Positions 53,979 to 61,040 of a stretch of 64,000 nucleotides of DNA are shown piece by piece. The stretch covers positions 1 through 64,000 of the forward strand of contig NZ_AUIV01000007.1 of assembly GCF_000423885.1 (NCBI RefSeq), written 5' to 3'. The notes beneath the pieces are model-generated. The model was not told the origin of the DNA. It ran no database searches and worked only from the letters and a program-made list of their open reading frames with translations. Positions within the stretch are counted from its first letter, which is position 1; each line of letters opens with the position of its first letter. The DNA is from Thermomonas fusca DSM 15424 (GTDB taxonomy: Bacteria; Pseudomonadota; Gammaproteobacteria; Xanthomonadales; Xanthomonadaceae). Made by a program: the position numbers and the translations under genes.

Positions 53979-55647
53979 ACTGCTGCAGGGATTGATCGAG
54001 GCCACCGTGGCCGGCAGCGCCGCCGCCGCGCTGGTGCTGGCGCTGCGCCGGCCGATGCGTGCGGCGTTCGGTGCGCAGGTCGCTTACGCACTGTGGCTGC
54101 TGCCGGCGCTGGCGATGCTGGCAACGCTGCTTCCGGCGGCAACGATCGCGGTTGAACGACTGCCGGCGACGCCGGCGCTGGTGCTGTCGGCGGACATCGC
54201 GGTGACAGCTGCTGCCGTGCAGCCCGGCCTCGACATCGCCGCGCTGCTGCTGGTGCTGTGGCTGTGCGGCGCATTGTTGGCGGCCGGCTGGCTGTGGCGT
54301 GCGCAGGCCGCCTTCCGCCGCGGGCTGGGTCAGCTGTTGCCGCATGGCGATGCGCTGCGCGCGCAGGCCGCGAGCGCGGGCCTGCCGGCCACGCTGGGCC
54401 TGTGGCGTCCGCGGATCGTGCTGCCGTCCGATTTCGAGGAACGTTTCGATCCGGCGCAGCGCGCGCTGGTGCTGGCACACGAGCGCCGCCACGTCGCCCG
54501 CCTTGATCCCTGGGCCAATGCCGCCACCGCGCTGCTGCGCTGCCTGTGCTGGTTCAACCCGCTGTTCCACCTGGCCGCCGCGCGCATGCGCCACGACCAG
54601 GAACTGGCCTGTGATGCCGACGTGCTCGCGGCCCATCCGCAGCAGCGCCGCCGCTACGGCGACGCCCTGCTCAACGTCCAGCTTGCGCTGCAGACCGCAC
54701 CGCTGGGCTGTCACTTCGGCTTCGGCCACCCGCTCAAGGAGAGGATCATGCTGCTGAATCGTGAACGACCCGCGCTGCGGATGCGGCGGGCGGGAATGGC
54801 GCTGCTGGCGCTGGCCGCGGGCGCCACCGCATGGAGCGTGTGGGCCGCGCAACCGCCGCGGACGCAGGTACTGCCGGCCGCCGGCGACTTCATTGCCAAG
54901 ATCGAATACAGCCGCGATGCGGGCACGCCCGCACGGTCGGTATTGAGCAAGCGGTTCGGCGAATCGTTCACCCTGCCGGACGGTGCGGGTGGCAACGACA
55001 TTGCGATCACCGCCCGCGTGCAGCCGGTTCGCATGCAGGGCAAGTTGGCTTACGACATCGCGATGCGGATCGAACAAGACGGCAAGCAGATCGCCTCGCC
55101 GCGCATGGTGGTGCGCGATGGCCAGCCGGCCAGCCTGCGCCAGGGGCAGGACGTGGCCGGGCGTTTCCGCGGCATGGACTTGCGCATGCAGGTTGCCGCG
55201 CGCGATCCGCAGGCCGCGCTGAAAGGTGCGCGCACGTTGCCGCCGCCTCCGCCGCCCGTGCCCCCCGCACCGCCGCGAATGGCCGCGCCGCCGCCACCCG
55301 CCGCACCGGCGCCGCCCCCCCCGCCCAGGCCGGTGATCGCAGCGCTGCAATCCGGCAGCGTGGACCAGGCGTCGCGGGCGCTGCACCCGCCGCGCTATCC
55401 GGTGGAGGCGCTGAAGGAAGGCAGCACCGGAGTCACCGTGCTGGTAGTGGACATCGACGCCTACGGCGGCGTCACCGGCACCCGCGTCGAGCGTTCCTCC
55501 GGCGATGCGCGGCTGGATCTGGCGGCGCAGGAAGCGGCGGCAAAATGGCGGTTCACCCCGGCGATGAAGAAAGGCCGGGCGGTGGCGGGCAAGGTGCGGG
55601 TGCCGGTGGAGTTCGCGCTGGACAAACCGACGCAGCAGGCGGGATGA
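53965..55647 (+). CDS. BlaR1/MecR1-like M56 metallopeptidase with TonB C-terminal domain
   Basis: A 560-residue membrane protein. Four membrane segments (about 12-30, 38-58, 90-110 and 270-292) surround the M56 peptidase loop with zinc motif H172-E-R-R-H176 and the downstream Glu in DQELACDAD. After the last membrane helix come about 130 periplasmic residues, a Pro-rich linker (about 425-455) and a TonB C-terminal domain (about 465-555, PRYPVEALKEGSTG ... WRFTPAMKKG) in place of the penicillin-binding sensor of BlaR1. It probably inactivates the adjacent BlaI-like repressor on an unknown envelope signal. Confidence 0.9.
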   Translation: MASNELLQGLIEATVAGSAAAALVLALRRPMRAAFGAQVAYALWLLPALAMLATLLPAATIAVERLPATPALVLSADIAVTAAAVQPGLDIAALLLVLWLCGALLAAGWLWRAQAAFRRGLGQLLPHGDALRAQAASAGLPATLGLWRPRIVLPSDFEERFDPAQRALVLAHERRHVARLDPWANAATALLRCLCWFNPLFHLAAARMRHDQELACDADVLAAHPQQRRRYGDALLNVQLALQTAPLGCHFGFGHPLKERIMLLNRERPALRMRRAGMALLALAAGATAWSVWAAQPPRTQVLPAAGDFIAKIEYSRDAGTPARSVLSKRFGESFTLPDGAGGNDIAITARVQPVRMQGKLAYDIAMRIEQDGKQIASPRMVVRDGQPASLRQGQDVAGRFRGMDLRMQVAARDPQAALKGARTLPPPPPPVPPAPPRMAAPPPPAAPAPPPPPRPVIAALQSGSVDQASRALHPPRYPVEALKEGSTGVTVLVVDIDAYGGVTGTRVERSSGDARLDLAAQEAAAKWRFTPAMKKGRAVAGKVRVPVEFALDKPTQQAG

Positions 55648-56159
55648 GCATGTCTGCCGGTGCGCGGATCGCGGTGTTCGCAAGTGCCGTGGCGCTGTTT
55701 TGCGGGGTTGTCGGCTGCGCCTCGCGGCCGCCCGCGTCGCAGCCGCGCGAAGGTTACGCCGCCGACGGCGCGGTCAGCGCCGAGATCGCCGATAGCGCCG
55801 ACGCGGACGCGCGCTATCAGCCGATGCCGGGCAGCAGCTACCTCGATCCTTTGCCGCTGCGCGATAACGCCAAACCAGAATATCCGCCCGCATTGCTCGC
55901 CCAAAAACTGCCGCCGGCGACGGTGGTGGTGCGGCTGATCGTGGATGGTGCCGGCAAGGTGGCCGATGCGCGGATCATCGAAAACGCCGGCGGTGAGCCG
56001 GCGTTCGCGGAGGCGGTGCTGCTGGCGGTGCGCGGCTGGACCTTCCATCCGCTGAAGCGGGTGACCGGCAGGATGGTGGAGCCGCTGCCATTCACCCAGC
56101 ACTACCGCTTCGTGTTCCGCCAGCTCAACGGCCGCGCGGTGGTCGAGCTGGGCGGCTGA
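55644..56159 (+). CDS. TonB-domain lipoprotein
   Basis: A 171-residue protein with a lipobox (GVVGC) and a single TonB C-terminal domain (KPEYPPALLAQKLPPATVVVRL ... WTFHPLKR). It lacks the N-terminal membrane helix of true TonB, so it cannot couple to ExbBD in the usual way. It overlaps the BlaR1-like gene by four bases, and its domain resembles that gene's C-terminal domain; the two may act together in signal sensing (inference). Confidence 0.82.
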   Translation: MSMSAGARIAVFASAVALFCGVVGCASRPPASQPREGYAADGAVSAEIADSADADARYQPMPGSSYLDPLPLRDNAKPEYPPALLAQKLPPATVVVRLIVDGAGKVADARIIENAGGEPAFAEAVLLAVRGWTFHPLKRVTGRMVEPLPFTQHYRFVFRQLNGRAVVELGG

Positions 56160-56171
56160 GAAACCGCGCGA

Positions 56172-57050
56172 TCAGTGCGAAGGCGCCTGCGCGCCCAGCG
56201 TCTGATTCAGCAGTTGCGCCAGCCGCTTGCCGGCCAGCTGCACCCGCGCTTCCGCCAGCGGGCGGAACTTGTCCAGGTAGACGTGATCCATCTTGTGCTG
56301 GTCATCGCCCGGATACACGCCGTGCGCGTCGATCAGCCGGCAGGAACCTGCAGCCCATTCCAGCAGCACGCCGGCACCGGGGCGCGGCGCGAAGGGCGTG
56401 GCCGCGCTGGCGTCCAGCGCGTCCGCATAGTCGCCTAGCGCCAGCCCGCGGCTGGCGAGGATGTAGTAGTCCCACACCGAATGCAGGTTGGTGGCCATCA
56501 CCCCGTCGACGTAACTCTTGCGCGCATATGCCTCGGGTTCGAGCGGGGTGCGCAGGCTGACCTGGAAGCGGTTGCCGCCGCTGTCGGTGCGGCTGCCGGC
56601 ATGCATCGGCTGGTGTTCGTCGCCGACCAGGTGGACCACGAACTTCAGCGCGTCGCGGCGGGCTTCGAGCGGCTGCTTGCGGTCGGCGAGGATCGTCAGC
56701 TGCCGGTCCAGCGCGCCGGTCACGCAGTCGCCGTCCGGGCAGTCGCGGGCGAGGTCGAAATCGCAGCCGCCACCCTTGGCGTTGATGTAGTGCCAGCGCG
56801 CAGTGGCCTTGAAGCGTTCGGGATCGGTATTGCGCAGTTCGTCGGCCCAGGACGCCACCCCGGCCAGGGTGGGCGTGGGTTCGCCGGCCAGCAGAATGGC
56901 GACTTCTGCCTGCGCCTTCGGGTCGAGGTGGCGCTGCGCCAGTTCACCCACCAGGGCATGGCCCAGCGGGGCCCAGGCGAGGGCGGCGGAGGTGGCGCCC
57001 AGGCAAAGCAGGGCAGCGATCAGGGGCCGGAAACAGGTGCGGATGCTCAT
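56172..57050 (-). CDS. S1/P1 nuclease
   Basis: A 292-residue exported zinc nuclease acting on single-stranded nucleic acids. The signal peptide ends AALA, leaving Trp as the first mature residue, which is a zinc ligand in this family (WAPLGH). Further ligands are seen in ASWADE, RWHYIN, KFVVHLVGDEHQPMH and NLHSVWD, so all three zinc sites look complete. ATG 57050 is used; a longer frame starts at 57086. It converges on the TonB-domain gene, 12 bases away. Confidence 0.93.
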   Translation of the reverse strand: MSIRTCFRPLIAALLCLGATSAALAWAPLGHALVGELAQRHLDPKAQAEVAILLAGEPTPTLAGVASWADELRNTDPERFKATARWHYINAKGGGCDFDLARDCPDGDCVTGALDRQLTILADRKQPLEARRDALKFVVHLVGDEHQPMHAGSRTDSGGNRFQVSLRTPLEPEAYARKSYVDGVMATNLHSVWDYYILASRGLALGDYADALDASAATPFAPRPGAGVLLEWAAGSCRLIDAHGVYPGDDQHKMDHVYLDKFRPLAEARVQLAGKRLAQLLNQTLGAQAPSH

Positions 57051-57204
57051 GCCGCGAAGGATACCCCGGCATGGTTGCGCGGGCATGACGTCATGCCGCC
57101 GCGCAGCGGGCCGGCGTTGACCCTAGTCAACCGCGATGGCCGGGTGCCGCGGGCGGATTGGGTAGAATGGCGGTCTGCCCAATCCCTGTCAGGAGTCTGC
57201 TTCC

Positions 57205-58209
57205 ATGGCCATCAAGGTCGGCATCAACGGTTTCGGTCGCATCGGGCGCTGCGTGTTCCGCGCGGCGGTGCAGAACTTCGGCGACGACATCGAGATCGTC
57301 GGCATCAATGACCTGCTGGAGCCGGACTACCTGGCCTACATGCTGCGCTACGATTCCGTGCATGGCCGCTTCCAGGGCGACGTGAAGGTCGAGAACGGCC
57401 AGCTGGTGGTCAACGGCAAGACCATCCGCCTGACCGCCGAGCGCGATCCGGCCAACCTGAAGTGGGATGAAGTCGGCGCCGACGTGGTGCTGGAATCCAC
57501 CGGTCTGTTCCTGACCGCAGAAACCGCGCAGAAGCACGTCGCCGCCGGCGCCAAGAAGGTGCTGATGTCGGCCCCGTCGAAGGACGCCACCCCGATGTTC
57601 GTGTACGCCGTCAACCACGCCAAGTACGCCGGCGAGCAGATCATCTCCAACGCCAGCTGCACCACCAATTGTCTGGCGCCGGTGGCCAAGGTGCTGCATG
57701 ACAAGTGGGGCATCAAGCGCGGCCTGATGACCACCGTGCACGCCGCCACTGCCACCCAGAAGACCGTCGATGGCCCGTCCAACAAGGACTGGCGCGGCGG
57801 CCGCGGTATCCTCGAGAACATCATTCCGTCGTCCACCGGCGCGGCCAAGGCGGTCGGCGTGGTGATCCCGGAGCTCAACAAGAAGCTCACCGGCATGTCG
57901 TTCCGGGTGCCGACCTCCGACGTGTCGGTGGTCGATCTCACCGTGGAACTGGAGAAGCCGGCGACCTACGCCGAGATCTGCGCGGAGATGAAGGCGCAGA
58001 GCGAGGGCCCGCTGAAGGGCATCCTCGGCTACACCGAGGACAAGGTGGTCGCCACCGACTTCCGCGGCGACGCCCGCACCAGCATCTTCGATGCCGAGGC
58101 CGGTATCGCCATGGACGACACCTTCGTCAAGCTGGTGAGCTGGTACGACAACGAATGGGGCTACTCGAACAAGTGCCTCGAGATGGTCAAGGTGATGGCC
58201 GGCAAGTAA
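57205..58209 (+). CDS. gapA: Glyceraldehyde-3-phosphate dehydrogenase, type I
   Basis: A 334-residue glycolytic enzyme. The N-terminal NAD motif GINGFGRIGR, the catalytic Cys in SNASCTTNCLAP (residue 152 counting Met) and the His in TVHAATATQ are present, as are WYDNEWGYS and the C-terminal helix. A TAGAAT at 57163 is a likely -10 box; the -35 is weak. CAGGAG precedes the start. A bidirectional-looking terminator follows. Confidence 0.97.
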   Translation: MAIKVGINGFGRIGRCVFRAAVQNFGDDIEIVGINDLLEPDYLAYMLRYDSVHGRFQGDVKVENGQLVVNGKTIRLTAERDPANLKWDEVGADVVLESTGLFLTAETAQKHVAAGAKKVLMSAPSKDATPMFVYAVNHAKYAGEQIISNASCTTNCLAPVAKVLHDKWGIKRGLMTTVHAATATQKTVDGPSNKDWRGGRGILENIIPSSTGAAKAVGVVIPELNKKLTGMSFRVPTSDVSVVDLTVELEKPATYAEICAEMKAQSEGPLKGILGYTEDKVVATDFRGDARTSIFDAEAGIAMDDTFVKLVSWYDNEWGYSNKCLEMVKVMAGK

Positions 58210-58233
58210 GCCCGCGCCGTTCGCCGCCATCGG

Positions 58234-58260
58234 AAAGCCCCGCCTCGTGCGGGGCTTTTT
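58234..58260. terminator. Terminator between gapA and fdxA
   Basis: AAAGCCCCGC-CTCGT-GCGGGGCTTT forms a ten-pair stem followed by TT on the plus strand. The A run before the stem also gives a T run on the minus strand, so it could serve both converging genes. Confidence 0.9.
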
Positions 58261-58266
58261 CGTGCC

Positions 58267-58605
58267 TCACTCGCCGGTTGCGGAGCGGATCAGCAGCTTG
58301 AGCTTGTCCGGTATGCCGTCCCATTTGCTGGCGTCCGGCAGCGCCGGCTTCTTTACCGCCAGCACCGGCCACTGCGTCGCCAGTTCCGCGTTGATGGCGA
58401 GGAAAGGTTCCTGTCCCGCCGGCACGTCGTCCTCGGCGTAGATGGCGCCGACCGGGCATTCGTCCACGCACAGGGTGCAGTCGATGCAGCTTTCCGGGTC
58501 GATGACGAGGAAGTTCGGGCCTTCGTGGAAACAGTCGACCGGGCACACTTCGACGCAGTCGGTGTGCTTGCAGTTGATGCAGTTTTCGGTGACGACGTGG
58601 GTCAT
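58267..58605 (-). CDS. fdxA: 7Fe ferredoxin FdxA
   Basis: A 112-residue electron carrier with one [3Fe-4S] and one [4Fe-4S] cluster. The cysteines are visible as CINCKHTDCVEVCPVDCF near the N-terminus and CIDCTLCVDECP near residue 40. The C-terminal extension of about 50 residues is typical of the Azotobacter ferredoxin I type. ATG 58605 gives the normal MTHVVTENC start. It is divergent from the globin gene. Confidence 0.95.
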   Translation of the reverse strand: MTHVVTENCINCKHTDCVEVCPVDCFHEGPNFLVIDPESCIDCTLCVDECPVGAIYAEDDVPAGQEPFLAINAELATQWPVLAVKKPALPDASKWDGIPDKLKLLIRSATGE

Positions 58606-58724
58606 GAGCGCGACGCGGGTCTTCCATTGTGACGCGCGCATCGAAGCTCGGGCGATGACCCTGGTCAAGACGCGGCGACCAAGCGGCGCGATAATCGGCG
58701 CCCCACCCAGGAAATTTGCCCGCC

Positions 58725-59168
58725 ATGCCGCATTCGGCCGCCGCGCCCGCCCCGGATCAGGCGATCCCCGGTTTCGAGCAGATCGAGGCGCTGGTGGATC
58801 GCTTCTACGACCGCATCCGGATCCATCCCGAGTTGGGCCCGGTATTCAACGCCGCGGTCCGCGACTGGCCTGAGCACAAACGCCTGCTGACATCGTTCTG
58901 GACTTCGGTGATCCTGCGCGCCGGCACCTATCGCGGCAACCCGATGGCGGCCCACCACGGTCACCCCATTACCACCGCCCACTTCGTGCAATGGCTGGCG
59001 CTGTGGCGCGACACCGCGGACGAGCTGCTGGCGCCGGCGCAAGCCGAACTGGTGCACGAATACGCCAATCGCATCGGTCGCAGCCTGCGCTACGGGCTGG
59101 GCCTGCCGGAGCCCGGCCACGAGCCCGTTGCGCTGGGGCCGCGCGCACCGCTGCTGCGCGGCGGCTGA
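58725..59168 (+). CDS. Group III truncated haemoglobin
   Basis: A 147-residue haem protein of the 2/2 globin fold. FYDRIRIHPELGPVFNAAV, then DWPEHKRLLTSFWTSVIL and YRGNP fit group III, with the proximal His likely in HFVQWLALW. Function in this group is unclear; nitric oxide or oxygen handling is proposed. ATG 58725 is 11 bases after AGGAA; TTG 58716 is an alternative. A GATAAT at 58690 may be its -10 box. Confidence 0.9.
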   Translation: MPHSAAAPAPDQAIPGFEQIEALVDRFYDRIRIHPELGPVFNAAVRDWPEHKRLLTSFWTSVILRAGTYRGNPMAAHHGHPITTAHFVQWLALWRDTADELLAPAQAELVHEYANRIGRSLRYGLGLPEPGHEPVALGPRAPLLRGG

Positions 59169-59257
59169 ACGTGGCGAGCGCCTGCCGGCGCTGGATGGCG
59201 CTCGCCCGGTCAAGCCTCTGACGCGGCCGCCGCAGCGGCTGTGGTAGAAAGCGGTCG

Positions 59258-60949
59258 ATGAGCGACTCCCCACCGCCAGCGGCTTGGAGCCTGCGCAAGC
59301 GTCTGACCAAGGGCCTCGTGCTGACCGCTTTGCTGCCCATGGTGCTGTTCGCGACCAGCCTGTTGCTGGGTGAATGGCAGCGCAGCCGCCACGAGTTGCT
59401 GTTGCGGCTGGACGCCAACGCCACGCTCAGCGCCAGCGTGATCGACGATTTCCTCGAGGGCCAGCTGGCCGGCGTGCGCCTGCTGGCCGACCAGATGGGC
59501 GAAGACCCGGCCCTGCAGGGCGAGGAGTTGGCGCGCCTGCTGCACATTTATCCATCGATGCTGCGCATCCAGCAGTTCAACGCACGCGGCGATGTGGTCG
59601 CGGTGCGCGACGCTCGCGATCGCGAGGTGCCGCTGCTGCCGGGCGTGGCCGCGGACGAGGAATGGTTCGTGGCCGCGCGCAGCCAGTATCGCGCCTTCGT
59701 GTCCGGCATCACCCGGCGCCCTGCCTATGGCAACGAAGCGGTGGTCGGCGTGTCCGCCCCGCTGCTGCACGACGGTCGTTTCGCCGGCGCGCTGCAGGCG
59801 GACGTGCCGGTGCAGGCGTTCGTCCGCTTGAACGCCGAAAGCCTGGCGCGGCGCAAGCTGGAACTGCTGCTGCTCGATCGCGGCAACAACGTGGTCCACG
59901 CCGGCAAGGCGCTGCGCTGGAAGGCGCTGGATGCGGCGGGTGCGCGCGGGCAGGAAATCAGGCGCATCGCCACGCAGGCGGGCCGCGCGACCCGGGTGGT
60001 GTCGATGGGCGGCCTGCTGCGCGAAGGCGGCGTCGCCTATGTCGAAGCGGTTGTCATGCGCAACGGCTGGACCCTGGCGCTGGTGACGCCGCACAGCCAG
60101 CTGCTGGCACCGCTGCTGCCGCGCCTGCTGCCGCGCCTGCTGCTGCTGGCCGCGCTGTCGGCGGTCAGCCTGATGGGCGTGGCGTGGGCGCTGTGGCTGC
60201 AGCGTCGCCTGCTGGAGAAAAGCATCGGCTACCTGCTGGGCAGCCTGCATGGGTATGCGTTGGGCGGCAGGATGGTGCCGGCGCGGACCGATGCGATCCC
60301 GGTGGAGCTGCGTCCGCTGGCCGATGGCATCGGCGAGCTGGGCACACGCATGAATGCCGCCTTCGATGAGGTGCAGGCGGTGCTGGAAGCGCGCGAACAC
60401 GAGATCGCCGAGCGCACCGCGTCGCTGCGCGAAGCGGTATCCGAACTGAACCGGCTCAGCCGCACCGACGCGATGACCGGCTGCCTGAACTACCGCGGCT
60501 TCGCCGAGGCCGGTGAGCGGCTGTTCCGTGAGGCACGTGCCAGCGGCACGCCGCTGTCCGTGCTTGCCCTCGATATCGACCATTTCAAGCGCTACAACGA
60601 CCTGTACGGCCATGCCGAGGGCGACGGCGCGCTGCGCCGCTTCGCCGGCGCCGTGCGCAGCGCGCTGCTGCATGCCGATGACGTGCTGGCGCGGCCGGGC
60701 GGCGAGGAGTTCACCGTGTTCCTGCCGGCCACAGATCACGCGCAGGCGCTGCAGGTGGGCGGGCGCGTCTGCCAGCGGGTGCGCGATGCTGACATCGCGC
60801 ACATGGGTTCGTCCAAGGGGCGGCTGACGGCCAGCATCGGGGTGGCGACCCTGCAGCCGGACGACACCGATCCGGAGGACATGCTGCGCCGCGCCGATGC
60901 CGCGCTGTACCGGGTCAAGGCGGCGGGCCGCGACGGCGCGGGCGCCTGA
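59258..60949 (+). CDS. Membrane diguanylate cyclase with periplasmic sensor
   Basis: A 563-residue signalling enzyme. The layout is an N-terminal membrane helix (about 17-37), a periplasmic dCACHE-like sensor (about 38-285), a second helix (about 290-315), a HAMP-like linker and coiled coil, and a GGDEF domain (about 405-560) with active GGEEF in RPGGEEFTVF. An inhibitory RxxD is not evident at the usual place. It makes cyclic di-GMP, which would act on pili and surface behaviour. The ligand sensed is unknown. Confidence 0.93.
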   Translation: MSDSPPPAAWSLRKRLTKGLVLTALLPMVLFATSLLLGEWQRSRHELLLRLDANATLSASVIDDFLEGQLAGVRLLADQMGEDPALQGEELARLLHIYPSMLRIQQFNARGDVVAVRDARDREVPLLPGVAADEEWFVAARSQYRAFVSGITRRPAYGNEAVVGVSAPLLHDGRFAGALQADVPVQAFVRLNAESLARRKLELLLLDRGNNVVHAGKALRWKALDAAGARGQEIRRIATQAGRATRVVSMGGLLREGGVAYVEAVVMRNGWTLALVTPHSQLLAPLLPRLLPRLLLLAALSAVSLMGVAWALWLQRRLLEKSIGYLLGSLHGYALGGRMVPARTDAIPVELRPLADGIGELGTRMNAAFDEVQAVLEAREHEIAERTASLREAVSELNRLSRTDAMTGCLNYRGFAEAGERLFREARASGTPLSVLALDIDHFKRYNDLYGHAEGDGALRRFAGAVRSALLHADDVLARPGGEEFTVFLPATDHAQALQVGGRVCQRVRDADIAHMGSSKGRLTASIGVATLQPDDTDPEDMLRRADAALYRVKAAGRDGAGA

Positions 60950-61040
60950 GCAAACGGGTAACGAGGTGATGTGAGGGGCCGACACTGCCGGTATCCTGCC
61001 GACGGGGCCAGCGGCATTGGCAATGGAATCGGGGACAGGG

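Noticed and set aside
53965..55647. Beta-lactam sensor-transducer (true BlaR1)
   Set aside because: There is no penicillin-binding SxxK domain at the C-terminus; a TonB domain takes its place, and no beta-lactamase gene is adjacent.
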